NCBI RefSeq assembly: GCF_000153725.1
Contig: NZ_DS022276.1
Coordinates: 2,029,495 to 2,093,494, forward strand
Origin: Salipiger bermudensis HTCC2601
GTDB lineage: Bacteria; Pseudomonadota; Alphaproteobacteria; Rhodobacterales; Rhodobacteraceae
Length of the DNA stretch: 64,000 nt
Direction of reading: 5' to 3'
A program made the translations under genes and the position numbers. Below the pieces are notes generated by a model, which saw nothing but the letters and a program-made list of their open reading frames with translations, made no database searches and was not told the DNA's origin. Position 1 is the stretch's first letter; each line of letters opens with the position of its first letter. Of the stretch, positions 26,514-35,993 are shown in pieces.

Positions 26514-26981
26514 ATGATCGACCATCTTCTACAATCGGATCTGCCGCAGGTGGCCAGCCTGCTGCGCGGGCTGAACGCCCTGCATGTGCAGCGCGTGCCG
26601 CAGCGCTTCCACGCCGAGGCGGACGATGCCGCGCTGGTGGGTATGCTGGCGCAGGAACTCGACACCGGCGCCGAGGCGCTTGTCTACCGGGCCGAGGGCG
26701 TGGCGCGCGGCTACCTGCTCTGGCGGCTGCGCGAGGTGCCCCGGAGCGCTGTGGAGCGCCCTCGCAGCCTTGCGGTGCTCGACCACATCGCGGTGGCGCC
26801 ATCCTGGCGGCGGCGCGGCATCGCGCGGCGGCTGGTGGCGGGCTTCGAGGCCGAGATCGCCGCACGCGGCTGCGAGAGCTGGGTGGCCCATGTCCACAGC
26901 TTCAACGGGCCGTCGCGCGGGCTGATGCAGCGCACGGGCGCGGCGCGGGCGGTGGAGGTCTACGAAAAGCGGCTCGGCTGA
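26514..26981 (+). CDS. GNAT family N-acetyltransferase
   Basis: A 155-residue acetyltransferase of the GCN5 superfamily. The acetyl-CoA binding motif A appears as LDHIAVAPSWRRRGIARRLV (Q/RxxGxG/A pattern), followed by the motif B helix ending FNGPSRGLMQRTGA and a C-terminal strand with EVYEKRL. The substrate is unknown. I chose the ATG nine bases after AGGAGG; a start 42 bases earlier is possible but lies inside the efp terminator. It converges on a fructosamine kinase gene 12 bases away. Confidence 0.86.
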   Translation: MIDHLLQSDLPQVASLLRGLNALHVQRVPQRFHAEADDAALVGMLAQELDTGAEALVYRAEGVARGYLLWRLREVPRSAVERPRSLAVLDHIAVAPSWRRRGIARRLVAGFEAEIAARGCESWVAHVHSFNGPSRGLMQRTGAARAVEVYEKRLG

Positions 26982-26993
26982 ACGCTGCCCGGC

Positions 26994-27791
26994 TCAGGCG
27001 CCGGAGGCGTCGAGCAGGCCGCTGACCATGCCGCGGTAATTCGCCCCGAAGAGCCGCAGATGCATCAGCGCCGGGAAGAGCTGATAGATCGGGCGGCGCT
27101 CCGCTCGGCCCGGCTCGGTGCCGCCGTATCCGGACCAGAAGGCCTCGGGCGGGGCGCCGAACAGCTCGAGCATGGCGAGGTCGACCTCGCCGTCGCCGTG
27201 GTAACAGGCCGGGTCGATCATCCACGCGGTGTCGTGCCCAAAGAGCGCGTTGCCGGTCCAGAGATCGCCATGCAGCAGGGCAGGCGGCGGAGCCACGGGC
27301 AGACGCTCGGGCAGGGCGGCGGCCAGCGCCTCGACCCTGTGGGCCAGATCCGAGGGCAGGTGCGGCAGGAAGGGCAGCAGGCGGCGCTCGGCCCAGAACG
27401 CGGGCCAGCTCTGCGCTGCGCTGTTCTCGATCGGGAGCGGCCCGAAGGCGTAATCCTCGGGCCAGCCGTAGCCGGTGCCGCAATGTTCGTGCAGCGCCAC
27501 CAGCCCGGCGCCGAGCGCTTCCCAGCTCTGGGGAGCGGGCCGCGCCTCCTCGAGCCAGTCGAGGCAGAGCAGGTCTTCGGCCTGATGCAGAACGCCGGGC
27601 ACCGGTGCGCCGGCGGTGGCCATGGCGGCGAGCATCCGGGCCTCGGTATCGACCCGTGCGCCGCGCTTCACCGCCATCACCCGGCCGTCGCTCAGCGTGA
27701 CCTTCAGTACCTCCGAGAGGTCGCCGCCATGCAGCGGCTGCGCCAAGGTGATCTCGGCGCCGAAGACCGGCTCGAGCGCCGAGAGGCTCAT
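26994..27791 (-). CDS. Fructosamine kinase family protein
   Basis: A 265-residue kinase of the fructosamine/ketosamine-3-kinase family. It has an N-terminal lobe with MAVKRG as the ATP lysine, the catalytic loop LLHGDLWTGN and the metal-binding MIDPACYHGDGEVDLAM, all intact. These enzymes phosphorylate sugar adducts on amines so they fall off (protein deglycation). It is the last gene of a minus-strand group and overlaps the YgfZ stop by four bases. Confidence 0.9.
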   Translation of the reverse strand: MSLSALEPVFGAEITLAQPLHGGDLSEVLKVTLSDGRVMAVKRGARVDTEARMLAAMATAGAPVPGVLHQAEDLLCLDWLEEARPAPQSWEALGAGLVALHEHCGTGYGWPEDYAFGPLPIENSAAQSWPAFWAERRLLPFLPHLPSDLAHRVEALAAALPERLPVAPPPALLHGDLWTGNALFGHDTAWMIDPACYHGDGEVDLAMLELFGAPPEAFWSGYGGTEPGRAERRPIYQLFPALMHLRLFGANYRGMVSGLLDASGA

Positions 27792-28522
27792 GGCGTGTAG
27801 CGCACCGTCGCGCCGTCGGCCGTCATGTCGCCCTTGGCGCGATCGAAGCGCAGGTAGGCGATGCCGTGGCCCTCGGCCTGCGTGTAGAGTGTGCCGGCTG
27901 TCTTCTCGCCGGCGAGGATGTCGCTGCCGACCGGAGCGCTGCCGCTCACGTCGACCTGCGCGAGCCCCTTGCGCAGCTCGGTCTTGTGCTTCATCCGCGC
28001 GGTGACTTCCTGCCCGACATAGCAGCCCTTGCGGAAATCGACGCCGTTGAGACGCTCGAACCCGGCTTCGAGGATGAAGGTGTCCGGCGTCAGCTCGACG
28101 CCGCTCTCGGGGACGCAGGCGGCGACGCGCAGCGCGTCCCAGTCGGCCTCCTCCCCTGTCTGGCCGTCATAACCGCGCCAGCCCATGCGCGGGTCGCGCG
28201 GATCGATGAAGGCGCCCTCCGGCTCTGGGCCAGTGCCACGGGTCACCGCGATGTCGGTCTCAACGATCTCGACCTTGGAGCGCAGCTTGTACATCGTCAG
28301 CATGCGCTGCAGGTCCGGCGCCAGCGCCGCATCCACATCGATCAGGATGTCCTCGCCCTTGGGCACAAGGAAGAAATCGGCGCGGTACTTGCCCTGCGGC
28401 GTCAGCATGGCCGCGTAGACCAGCCCGTCCTTCAGGCCTGCCACGTCATTGGTCACCAGTCCCTGCAGGAACTGCTCCGCCTCCGGGCCGCTCACCCGAA
28501 GCACCTTGCGTTCGCTCGTCAT
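27788..28522 (-). CDS. ygfZ: Folate-binding protein YgfZ/GcvT-like
   Basis: A 244-residue protein of the YgfZ family, related to the glycine cleavage T protein, that supports iron-sulphur enzymes using tetrahydrofolate. The diagnostic motif FRKGCYVGQEVTARM is present with its cysteine, as is the early FLQGLVTNDV segment. I chose the ATG at MTSERK; the open frame continues 48 codons upstream without a family match. It lies between an exporter gene and fructosamine kinase. Confidence 0.9.
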   Translation of the reverse strand: MTSERKVLRVSGPEAEQFLQGLVTNDVAGLKDGLVYAAMLTPQGKYRADFFLVPKGEDILIDVDAALAPDLQRMLTMYKLRSKVEIVETDIAVTRGTGPEPEGAFIDPRDPRMGWRGYDGQTGEEADWDALRVAACVPESGVELTPDTFILEAGFERLNGVDFRKGCYVGQEVTARMKHKTELRKGLAQVDVSGSAPVGSDILAGEKTAGTLYTQAEGHGIAYLRFDRAKGDMTADGATVRYTP

Positions 28523-28598
28523 CGCGCTCTCCCGATCTGTCCGTCGCGTCGTCTGCCCGCAATCTAGGATGCTTGGGCGGCGGGTGCGAGGGGGTGGC

Positions 28599-30347
28599 TC
28601 AGGTTTCCGAGAACTGCAATGCGTGCAGCCGCGCAAAGGTGCCGCCGCGGGCCAGCAGCTCGTCATGGGTGCCTTCCTCGACCACCTGGCCCTGATCCAT
28701 TACCACGATCTTGTCGGCATGGCGGACGGTCGAGAGCCGGTGCGCGATGACCAGCGTGGTGCGGCCCTTGGCGAGGGCGTCGAGCGCCTTCTGCACGACT
28801 GCCTCGGACTGCACGTCGAGGGCCGAGGTGGCCTCGTCGAGCAGCAGGATAGGCGTGTCGCGCAGGATGGCGCGGGCGATCGCCACGCGCTGGCGCTGGC
28901 CGCCCGAGAGCGACGATCCGCGCGGACCGACTTGCGCGTCGAGCCCGCCCTCGAGGCGGGGCAGGAAATCGGCCACGTGGGCGGCCTCGAGCACCTCCTG
29001 AAGACGCGCCTCGGAGATGTCGCCCCGGCCGAGCAGAATGTTCTCGCGCAGAGATTCGTCGAACAGCAGGGCTTCCTGGCTGACCACCGAGAACAGGCCC
29101 CGCAGCTCGGCGAGCTTCATGTCGGAAACCTCGGTGCCGCCAATCTCGACCCGTCCGCTGGCCGGATCGACGAGCCGGGTCAGCACGTTGAAGATGGTCG
29201 ACTTGCCGGCGCCCGAGGCCCCGACCAGCGCGGTGGTCTTGCCGGCCTCGGCAGTGAAGCTGGTGCCGCGCAGGACGGGCGCGTCGCCGTAGGAGAGCTG
29301 CACGTCATCGAGCACGATGCCCGGCACACCCTGCGGCGCAGGCTTGGGATCGGCGGGATCGCGCAGCGCCGGAACCATGTCCATCAGTTCCTTCAGACGC
29401 TCGATCGAGGCGGCGGCGATCTGCCAGGTGCCGCTCACCGCGCCCAGCCGGCGCAGCGGTTCGAAGGCCAGAGCGATGGCGGTGAAAAAGGCCATGAAGT
29501 CGCCGACGGTCTTCTCGCCGGCAATGATCTCGCGGCCGCCGTAGAACAGCACCCCGATGAAGCCGATGCCGGCCATGATATCGATCAGCGCCGGGATCGA
29601 GGCGCTGCCGAGAGAGGACCTGACCTCGGTGCGGATGCGCTTCCGGGTGAGCTTTGCGTAGCGCCCGGCCTGGTACTCTTCGAGACGGTTGAGCTTGACC
29701 GGCACGATGCCGTGGAAGATCTCGTTCAGGCGGGTCGACAGACCGGCCGAGATGTCGCGCGCCTTGCGAGCGTGCCTGCGCACGTAGCGCTGCGCGAACA
29801 TCGACGGAAGCAGCATCAGGGGCGCCCCGATCAGGGCGACAAGGGTCCAGCGCCAGTCGATCGCAAGCGCCACGCCGAACAGCGAGAACAGGGCGATCAC
29901 GTCACGACCTGCCCCGGTGATGATGATCTTCCAGACCTTCGCGATGCTGCCCACGTCGCCCTCGACGCGCTGCATCAGGTAGCCGGGCCCATAGGCTTGG
30001 TGGAAGGTGCCGTCGAGACTTATGAGGTGGCTGACAAGGTCGTTGCGGATATCGCCGACGGTGATCTGCGCGATCTGCGACATCAGCACCTTCTGGATCA
30101 CGCTCGCCACCGCGCGCGCCAGGAAGCTGCCGAAGATCACCAGCCCGACCCACCAGATCGCATCCGAATTGCCGCCGACGAAGACGTTGTCGAACATCGG
30201 CTTCATCATGTAGCTGAGCAGGCCGAACATGGCGCCCTCGATGCTCATGAAGGCAAGCGCGACGAGCAGCAGCCAGCGGTGCTTCCAGAGGTAGTTCCGC
30301 CACAGCCAGCTGAACAGATGGCCGGAGTTTTCCGTGCGCCCGCTCAC
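28599..30347 (-). CDS. ABC exporter, MsbA-type fused permease and ATPase
   Basis: A 582-residue half-transporter. Six membrane spans (residues about 20-310) lead into an ATPase domain with Walker A GASGAGKST, signature LSGGQRQRVAIARAI, Walker B LLLDEATSALD and the H loop AHRLSTV. Homodimers of this type flip lipid A, phospholipid or drug substrates; the start LFSWLWRNYLWKHRW fits the alphaproteobacterial MsbA-like group. The start is GTG at the overlap with the upstream phosphatase gene (GTGA); an ATG 75 bases earlier lies deep inside that gene. Confidence 0.92.
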   Translation of the reverse strand: MSGRTENSGHLFSWLWRNYLWKHRWLLLVALAFMSIEGAMFGLLSYMMKPMFDNVFVGGNSDAIWWVGLVIFGSFLARAVASVIQKVLMSQIAQITVGDIRNDLVSHLISLDGTFHQAYGPGYLMQRVEGDVGSIAKVWKIIITGAGRDVIALFSLFGVALAIDWRWTLVALIGAPLMLLPSMFAQRYVRRHARKARDISAGLSTRLNEIFHGIVPVKLNRLEEYQAGRYAKLTRKRIRTEVRSSLGSASIPALIDIMAGIGFIGVLFYGGREIIAGEKTVGDFMAFFTAIALAFEPLRRLGAVSGTWQIAAASIERLKELMDMVPALRDPADPKPAPQGVPGIVLDDVQLSYGDAPVLRGTSFTAEAGKTTALVGASGAGKSTIFNVLTRLVDPASGRVEIGGTEVSDMKLAELRGLFSVVSQEALLFDESLRENILLGRGDISEARLQEVLEAAHVADFLPRLEGGLDAQVGPRGSSLSGGQRQRVAIARAILRDTPILLLDEATSALDVQSEAVVQKALDALAKGRTTLVIAHRLSTVRHADKIVVMDQGQVVEEGTHDELLARGGTFARLHALQFSET

Positions 30348-31039
30348 GCCAGATCTTCCGGAGGACGCTTGGCGTCGAACCCGGCCTGAATGGCCTTGCC
30401 GTCGTATTCGGTCCGGACCCACTCCTCGAACGGGATCGGAGCGCGGCGGTTGCGGGCGGCGTAGACATCAAGAATGTAGCCCTGAACGCCGGTGCGGGTG
30501 AACTCGAGGTGGATGTATTTCAGCCCAAGCTGCTTGCGCGCGACCTCGACCGGGACGCCTTCGAACACCATCAGGTACACCGCCGAGGCAAAGCCGGCGC
30601 GGTCGGCACCTGACTTGCAGTGGAACATCATCGGGCGTTCGGCCTCGCGCAGAGTGTCGATGAGGGTGAGGATGCGCTCGCGCTTGGGGGCGGAGCGGGC
30701 CCAGAGCTTGGCGTGTTTCAGGGTCAGCCCGAGCTTCTCGCAGCTCTCCTTTTCAAAGAGGTAATGCGAGAACTTCTCTTCGCCGCGCAGCGTGATCACC
30801 GTCTTGATGCCCATCTTCGCGTATTTCTCGAAGCGCCGGTGGGTCGGGTGGTTCGAGCGCCAGACGCCCGGCGCGATCTGCCAGAAATTGGTCCAGACCG
30901 TGCGCAGCCAGGCGTGGTCGAAGAGGTTGTAATGGAACTGCGATAGTGCCCGCGCCGCGGGGGTCGAGATATCCTTGCCGAACGACCGGCGCAGGCGCCG
31001 CTCGCGGTGTTCGATCTTTCCCCAGAGCTTTGAGAGCAT
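30344..31039 (-). CDS. Dual-specificity/tyrosine protein phosphatase family protein
   Basis: A 231-residue protein of the cysteine phosphatase superfamily. The P loop is complete: FHCKSGADRAG, with catalytic Cys and Arg in the CX5R pattern, and GIKTVITLRGE earlier is the usual strand before the general-acid loop. A basic N-terminus and a helical tail surround it. I prefer the ATG with GGGGA seven bases upstream; an ATG 15 bases earlier is also possible. It overlaps the MsbA-like gene by four bases and is therefore made with it. Substrate unknown: phosphoprotein or phospho-lipid. Confidence 0.83.
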   Translation of the reverse strand: MLSKLWGKIEHRERRLRRSFGKDISTPAARALSQFHYNLFDHAWLRTVWTNFWQIAPGVWRSNHPTHRRFEKYAKMGIKTVITLRGEEKFSHYLFEKESCEKLGLTLKHAKLWARSAPKRERILTLIDTLREAERPMMFHCKSGADRAGFASAVYLMVFEGVPVEVARKQLGLKYIHLEFTRTGVQGYILDVYAARNRRAPIPFEEWVRTEYDGKAIQAGFDAKRPPEDLA

Positions 31040-31181
31040 GTGTGACGTCCCCATGGCCTTGCGGCGGTTTAGTGGCCTTGGGCGCGCGTGGCAAGCGGCG
31101 GGGCGGATTGACGCCGCCGCGCCCATGCTTAGGTTGACGCCGACCCCGGATTTTCAAGGGGGACTTTCACGGAGAAAACCC

Positions 31182-32381
31182 ATGTCACTTGCCCACGGTC
31201 GCCCGTACCTGGCCATTCCCGGTCCGTCGGTCATGCCCGATGCGGTGCTGCGCGCGATGCACCGCGCCTCACCGAACATCTACGAAGGCGAGCTTGTCGA
31301 CATGGCGGCGGCGATGATCCCCGACCTGCGCCACGTGGCACAGACCGAGGGGCACGTGGCGATCTACATCTCCAATGGTCACGGCGCGTGGGAGGCCGCA
31401 CTGTCGAACGTGCTGGCCGAGGGCGACAAGGTGCTTGTGCCCGCGACCGGGCGTTTCGGCCACGGCTGGGCCGACATGGCGGCGGGGCTGGGCATCGAGC
31501 CGCAGATCATCGACTTCGGCCGCAAGACGCCGCTCGATCCGGTCCGCGTGGCCGAGGCGCTGGAGGCCGACACTGGCCACGAGCTGAAGGCTGTGCTGGT
31601 CACCCATGTCGACACCGCGAGCTCGGTGCGCAACGACGTGGCGGCGGTGCGACGGGCGCTCGATGATCTCGGCCACCCTGCGCTTCTGATGGTCGACTGC
31701 ATCGCCTCGCTGGCCTGCGACGAATTCCGGATGGACGCGTGGGGCGCGGACGTGATGGTGGCAGGCTCGCAGAAGGGGCTGATGGTGCCGCCGGGGCTGA
31801 GCTTCGTGTTCTTCAACGATCGGGCCGCAGAGCGCCGCGCCGCGATGAAACGGGTGAGCCGCTACTGGGACTGGACGCCGCGCGCCAATCCCGAGTTCTT
31901 CTACCAGTATTTCGGCGGCACGGCGCCTGCACATCACCTCTATGGCCTGCGCGCCGCGCTCGACATCATCCGCGCCGAGGGCATGGAGGCGATCTGGAAG
32001 CGCCATGCCACGCTCGCCCGCGCGATCTGGGCGGCGGCGGATGTCTGGGGCTCGGACGGCCCGCTGTCGATGAATGTCGAGGACCCATCGCTGCGCAGCC
32101 ACGCGGTCACCGCGCTGCGCGTGGGCGCGCCCTACGGCGCCGAGCTGCGCAAGTGGACCGACACCGCGGCGGGTCTCACGCTGGGGATCGGGTTGGGCAT
32201 GTCCGAGCCGGACGATCCGATGGGCACCGGCTTCTTCCGGATCGGCCACATGGGGCATGTCAACGCCCACATGGTGCTGGGCGCGCTCGGGGTGATCGAG
32301 GCCGGTCTGCACGCGGTCGGCATCCCGCATGGGCGCGGCGGTGTCGCGGCAGCGGCCGAGGTGATCGGGTCCGCCGTCTGA
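31182..32381 (+). CDS. Serine-glyoxylate aminotransferase-like class V aminotransferase
   Basis: A 399-residue PLP enzyme of class V. The Schiff-base lysine is Lys198 in AGSQKGL; the segment LAIPGPSVMPDAVLRAM at the start and MVDCIASLACDEFRMDAWG match alanine/serine-glyoxylate transaminases. In methylotrophs and roseobacters such enzymes pass the amino group of serine to glyoxylate for the serine cycle. Other serine-cycle genes are not visible here. ATG with GGAGAAA seven bases upstream. It faces a small membrane protein gene convergently, with a terminator hairpin between. Confidence 0.87.
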   Translation: MSLAHGRPYLAIPGPSVMPDAVLRAMHRASPNIYEGELVDMAAAMIPDLRHVAQTEGHVAIYISNGHGAWEAALSNVLAEGDKVLVPATGRFGHGWADMAAGLGIEPQIIDFGRKTPLDPVRVAEALEADTGHELKAVLVTHVDTASSVRNDVAAVRRALDDLGHPALLMVDCIASLACDEFRMDAWGADVMVAGSQKGLMVPPGLSFVFFNDRAAERRAAMKRVSRYWDWTPRANPEFFYQYFGGTAPAHHLYGLRAALDIIRAEGMEAIWKRHATLARAIWAAADVWGSDGPLSMNVEDPSLRSHAVTALRVGAPYGAELRKWTDTAAGLTLGIGLGMSEPDDPMGTGFFRIGHMGHVNAHMVLGALGVIEAGLHAVGIPHGRGGVAAAAEVIGSAV

Positions 32382-32388
32382 TCGCGCG

Positions 32389-32410
32389 CGGCGCGGCTCA
32401 GGCCGCGCCG
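32389..32410. terminator. Hairpin between convergent aminotransferase and small membrane protein genes
   Basis: CGGCGCGGC and GCCGCGCCG pair perfectly (9 bp) around the loop TCAG, which is the stop codon of the minus-strand gene plus one base. Followed by TTC on the plus strand. Confidence 0.6.
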
Positions 32411-32586
32411 TTCAGCCGCCGGTCGAGCAGGGTGATGAGGTGGTTCACCGCCACCCCGGCCAGCGCCACCGCGCCGAGCCCCCAGCTCACCCAGATCACG
32501 CCGAAGATCCACAGCATGTTGATGAACAGGAAGAACAGCGCGGACGAGGTGTAGTCCGGGGCTGGTTGGCGCGTGCGGTTGTCCAT
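32398..32586 (-). CDS. Small two-span membrane protein
   Basis: A 62-residue protein with two predicted membrane segments (about 16-34 and 36-52) and short polar ends (MDNRTRQPAPDYTSS, LLDRRLNGAA). The pattern resembles 2TM-domain small proteins found across bacteria. It starts 118 bases after the end of the HisC-like gene on the same strand. I do not recognise a function. That it is a real gene rests on clean membrane topology and position; there is no strong ribosome site. Confidence 0.6.
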   Translation of the reverse strand: MDNRTRQPAPDYTSSALFFLFINMLWIFGVIWVSWGLGAVALAGVAVNHLITLLDRRLNGAA

Positions 32587-32704
32587 GGGCAGATCCTCAG
32601 AGCTCGGCGCGGGTCACCAGCATAGCACAGGTGACACCGCGACTTTGGGATCGAACCCTTTACGTAAGGTAATGGTTCCGTGATCGTGCCGCCGCGAGGC
32701 CGCG

Positions 32705-33823
32705 TCAGGCCACGGTTTCGCGGGCCTCCGCCAGCGCCTTGGGCAGTTCCTCGGCCAAGATGTCGAGATCGGCCTCGGTGCCGGCGCTGATCCGAATGCA
32801 GCGATTCTGCGGTGCCACGAAGGGCATCCGCACGAAGACGCCATGCCGCGCCAGCCCCTCGAGAACCGCCCGCGCATGGGGGCCGTCGCCGCCGCAATCG
32901 ACCGCCACGAAGTTGGTGGCCGAGGGCAGGGTGGTGAGGCCGTTGGCCTCGGCAATGGCAGCGATGCGCTCGCGCGCCGAGTTCACGCGCCCGCGCACCT
33001 CGGCCAGCCATGCGTCATCGAGCAGCGCCGCCAGCGCGGCTTGCTGCGCCGAGCGATTCATCGAGAAGTGGTTGCGGATCTTGTCGAAGGCCTTGATCAG
33101 CGGCTCGGCGCCGAAGGCATAGCCCACCCGCGCGCCCGCCATGCCATAGGCCTTGGAGAAGGTGCGGAAGCGGATCACCCGGGGATCCTCGGGATCGATC
33201 TTCGGCGCCGTGCCCTCGGGGGCGAACTCGATATAGGCCTCGTCGAGCGCCAGCACCGTGCCCTCGGGCAGGTCGTCGAGCGCTGCCTCGATGGTGGCGC
33301 CGTCGATCCAGCTGCCCATCGGGTTGTCGGGATTGGCGAGGTAGACGATCTTGGCATCGACCTCGGCCGCCTTGGCGAAGAGCGCTGCAATGTCCTCGGC
33401 GTCGTCACGATAGGGCACCTTGTGCAACACGCCGCCATAGGCGTTCACGTGGTAGCTGAAGGTCGGGTAGGCGCCGTCCGAGGTCACCACCGCGTCGCCG
33501 GGCTCGACCAGCAGGCGCACGAGGTAGCCGAGGCAGCCGTCGATGCCCTCTCCGAAGACGATGTTTCCATGTCCGCAGCCCAGCCGCTTCGACAGCTCCG
33601 TCTTCAGCTCGAAATGGCTCGGGTCGGCGTATTTCCAGATCTCCTGATCGGCGGCCTGCAGCGCGGCGATCGCCTTGGGAGAGGGGCCGAAGACGCTCTC
33701 GTTGGCGCCGAGGCGGGCGCGTAACACGTGGCCGCTGGCGCGCTCCTGCTCTTCCGGGCCCACGAAGGGCACGGTGGCGGGAAGGCGGGCGATGAGGTCG
33801 GGAAATCTGGGTCCGTGGGTCAT
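32705..33823 (-). CDS. Histidinol-phosphate aminotransferase-like class I/II aminotransferase
   Basis: A 372-residue PLP-dependent transaminase. It carries the HisC-type features: LGANESVFGPSPKAI near the start, PDNPMGSWID, LALDEAYIEFAPE for the PLP-ring aspartate, and RTFSKAYGMAGARVGYA with the Schiff-base lysine. HisC transfers an amino group from glutamate to imidazole-acetol phosphate in histidine synthesis, but members in roseobacters also act on aromatic amino acids, and no other his gene is near. The family is firm and the substrate less so. Confidence 0.83.
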   Translation of the reverse strand: MTHGPRFPDLIARLPATVPFVGPEEQERASGHVLRARLGANESVFGPSPKAIAALQAADQEIWKYADPSHFELKTELSKRLGCGHGNIVFGEGIDGCLGYLVRLLVEPGDAVVTSDGAYPTFSYHVNAYGGVLHKVPYRDDAEDIAALFAKAAEVDAKIVYLANPDNPMGSWIDGATIEAALDDLPEGTVLALDEAYIEFAPEGTAPKIDPEDPRVIRFRTFSKAYGMAGARVGYAFGAEPLIKAFDKIRNHFSMNRSAQQAALAALLDDAWLAEVRGRVNSARERIAAIAEANGLTTLPSATNFVAVDCGGDGPHARAVLEGLARHGVFVRMPFVAPQNRCIRISAGTEADLDILAEELPKALAEARETVA

Positions 33824-33951
33824 GGCGGGGATTTACGGCCTGCCGTGGTTCGCGGTCAAGCGGATGCGTCCGAGCGCCGGAACTTGCGCCGCGCGGCCCG
33901 GACAATCTCATCGCGCACACGGAGATCTGCAAAGCGGCCCATGTGTGGGCG

Positions 33952-34584
33952 CTATCGCACCAGCACCGGCGCCTTGCCGATCAACGCATCGTCGCCCGCG
34001 GCGCGGACCACGAAATCGGCCACCGCACGGCGGCTGACCAGCCCCATGCGCCATTCTTCGGGCTCGACCAGCACCTTGTAATGCCCGACGCCGCCATTGG
34101 TGAGGATGGTCGGGCGCACCAGCGTCCAGTCTAAGCCGGACGCGCGGATCATCTCTTCCTGAATGTCCTTGTCGGCATAGGCGCGGCCCAGCAGCGCCTG
34201 ATGAGTCATCCGCTCGGTCCAGGACAGCGCCGAGCGCGAATCCCCGGTGCCGATGCCCGTGACAGCGATCAGGCGGCGCACGCCGGTCTTTTCCATGGCA
34301 GGGAGGAGCGCCGCGGTGGCATCCGAGAACAGCTTGGTCCGCGTCCAGATCACCGAGCCGTTGCGCGGCAGGCCCAGCGTCATGGCGACGGCGTCGACCC
34401 CCTCGACAGCCTCTGCAAGGCACGCCGGGTCGGTGGCGTCACCGGGCAACGGCTCGAGCCCGGCCTGCAGCTCCATCTCGCCGGCGCTGCGGGCCAGCGC
34501 CCGAACCGAATGGCCCTGCGCTAGCGCGGTTTCGACCGTCGCGGCGCCTATGCCGCGGCTGGCTCCGATCACGAGAAGTTTCAT
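33952..34584 (-). CDS. NAD(P)-binding Rossmann-fold protein (atypical SDR)
   Basis: A 210-residue atypical short-chain dehydrogenase-like protein. The nucleotide-binding start MKLLVIGASRGIGAATVETA has the Gly-rich loop; RLIAVTGIGTGDS and LDWTLVRPTILTNG match the NAD(P)H-binding (NmrA/YtfG-like) group, which often lacks the catalytic Tyr-Lys pair, as this one appears to. It may act as a redox-sensing or epimerase-like protein. It is divergent from the LolC/E gene with a 122-base gap. Confidence 0.82.
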   Translation of the reverse strand: MKLLVIGASRGIGAATVETALAQGHSVRALARSAGEMELQAGLEPLPGDATDPACLAEAVEGVDAVAMTLGLPRNGSVIWTRTKLFSDATAALLPAMEKTGVRRLIAVTGIGTGDSRSALSWTERMTHQALLGRAYADKDIQEEMIRASGLDWTLVRPTILTNGGVGHYKVLVEPEEWRMGLVSRRAVADFVVRAAGDDALIGKAPVLVR

Positions 34585-34706
34585 GCGCCGTGCTCCCTCC
34601 TGTTTCGAGGCCAACGCAGGCGCGCTTGACCCCGTTCCGGCAAAAGGCCACTTTCCGCGCCGAGCAGACCTGCGCAGATCAGGCCCCTTCGGCACAGAAA
34701 GAGATT

Positions 34707-35993
34707 ATGGCAAGCACCCCAGCCCCCTTCGCCCCGTTCGAATGGATGATCGCGTGGCGCTATTTGCGCGCCCGCCGCGCCGAAGGCGGGGTCAGCGTGA
34801 TGACCTGGATCAGCCTCGTCGGCATCACGCTCGCGGTCTTCGCGCTGATCGCCACGCTGGCCGTGCGCTCGGGCTTCCGGGCCGAGTTCGTGGATACGAT
34901 CCTTGGCGCCAATGCCCACGTGACGGTCTATGCCAGCCAGCGGCTCGACGAGTACGACCGCCCGGTGCGCACCTTCGACGATTATGCCGAGCGCGCGGCG
35001 CGCGTGGCCGAGGTGCCAGGCGTGATCCGCGTTGCGCCGCTGGTGAAGGGGCAGGTCATGGGCACCGCCGCTGGTCGCAATGCCGGGGTCGAGGTGTTCG
35101 GCATCGCCGAGGACGATCTCAAGGGCATTCCGCGCATCGCCGATCCCGAGACCGGGCAGGGCGACATCGACAATTTCGAGCAGGGTATCGCCATCGGCTC
35201 CGGCGTTGCGCGTGAGCTGGGGCTTAGCGTCGGCGACCAGCTCAAGCTGATCTCGCCCGATGGCGTTCGCACCGCCTTCGGCGTCAGTCCGAGGGTCAAG
35301 CTCTACGATGTGGTCTACATCTTCACCGCCGGGCGCTACGATATCGACCGCACGCGGGTCTACATGCCCTTCGAGGAGGCGCAACTCTATTTCAATCGCG
35401 AAGGCGTGGCCGACGAGCTCGAGGTGATGATCGACGATCCCGAGCGCGTCGAGCGGCTGGCACTGCCGGTGCTGCAGGCGGCGGGCGAGGGCGCGCTGAT
35501 CTGGACCTGGCAGGACGCGTCGGGCGCCTTCCTGCGCGCGCTCGAGGTCGAGGATAACGTGATGTTCGTGATCCTCTCGGTGCTGGTGCTGATCGCCACC
35601 ATGAACATCGTCTCGGGGCTGATCATGCTGGTCAAGAACAAGGGCCGCGATATCGGCATCCTGCGCACCATGGGGCTCACCGAGGGCGCGGTGCTGCGGG
35701 TGTTCTTCATCTGTGGCGCCTTCACCGGGGTGATCGGAACGCTCATGGGGGTGGTGCTGGGCTGCCTCTTCGCGATCTATATCGACCCGATCTTCTCCTT
35801 CGTGAACTACGTCGCCGGCGGCGGAGTCTGGGACCCGGCGGTGCGCGGCATCTACGCGCTGCCCGCCAAGCTGCAGATGGGCGACGTGCTCAGCGCCATG
35901 GCGCTGTCGCTCGGCCTGTCCTTCGTCGTCACGATCTTTCCCGCCCGCAGGGCGGCTCGCATGAACCCGGTGGAGGCCCTGCGCTATGAGTGA
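34707..35993 (+). CDS. lolC: Lipoprotein-releasing ABC transporter permease LolC/LolE family
   Basis: A 428-residue inner-membrane protein with four spans: one near residue 30, then a large periplasmic MacB-like domain (about 50-270), then three spans (about 280-410). The starting [19 protein letters not shown] and the closing [18 protein letters not shown] are typical of LolC/E. With LolD it lifts outer-membrane lipoproteins from the inner membrane. Only one permease is present, so it should work as a homodimer, as in alphaproteobacteria with a single LolF-like protein. Its end overlaps lolD by eight bases. Confidence 0.93.
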   Translation: MASTPAPFAPFEWMIAWRYLRARRAEGGVSVMTWISLVGITLAVFALIATLAVRSGFRAEFVDTILGANAHVTVYASQRLDEYDRPVRTFDDYAERAARVAEVPGVIRVAPLVKGQVMGTAAGRNAGVEVFGIAEDDLKGIPRIADPETGQGDIDNFEQGIAIGSGVARELGLSVGDQLKLISPDGVRTAFGVSPRVKLYDVVYIFTAGRYDIDRTRVYMPFEEAQLYFNREGVADELEVMIDDPERVERLALPVLQAAGEGALIWTWQDASGAFLRALEVEDNVMFVILSVLVLIATMNIVSGLIMLVKNKGRDIGILRTMGLTEGAVLRVFFICGAFTGVIGTLMGVVLGCLFAIYIDPIFSFVNYVAGGGVWDPAVRGIYALPAKLQMGDVLSAMALSLGLSFVVTIFPARRAARMNPVEALRYE

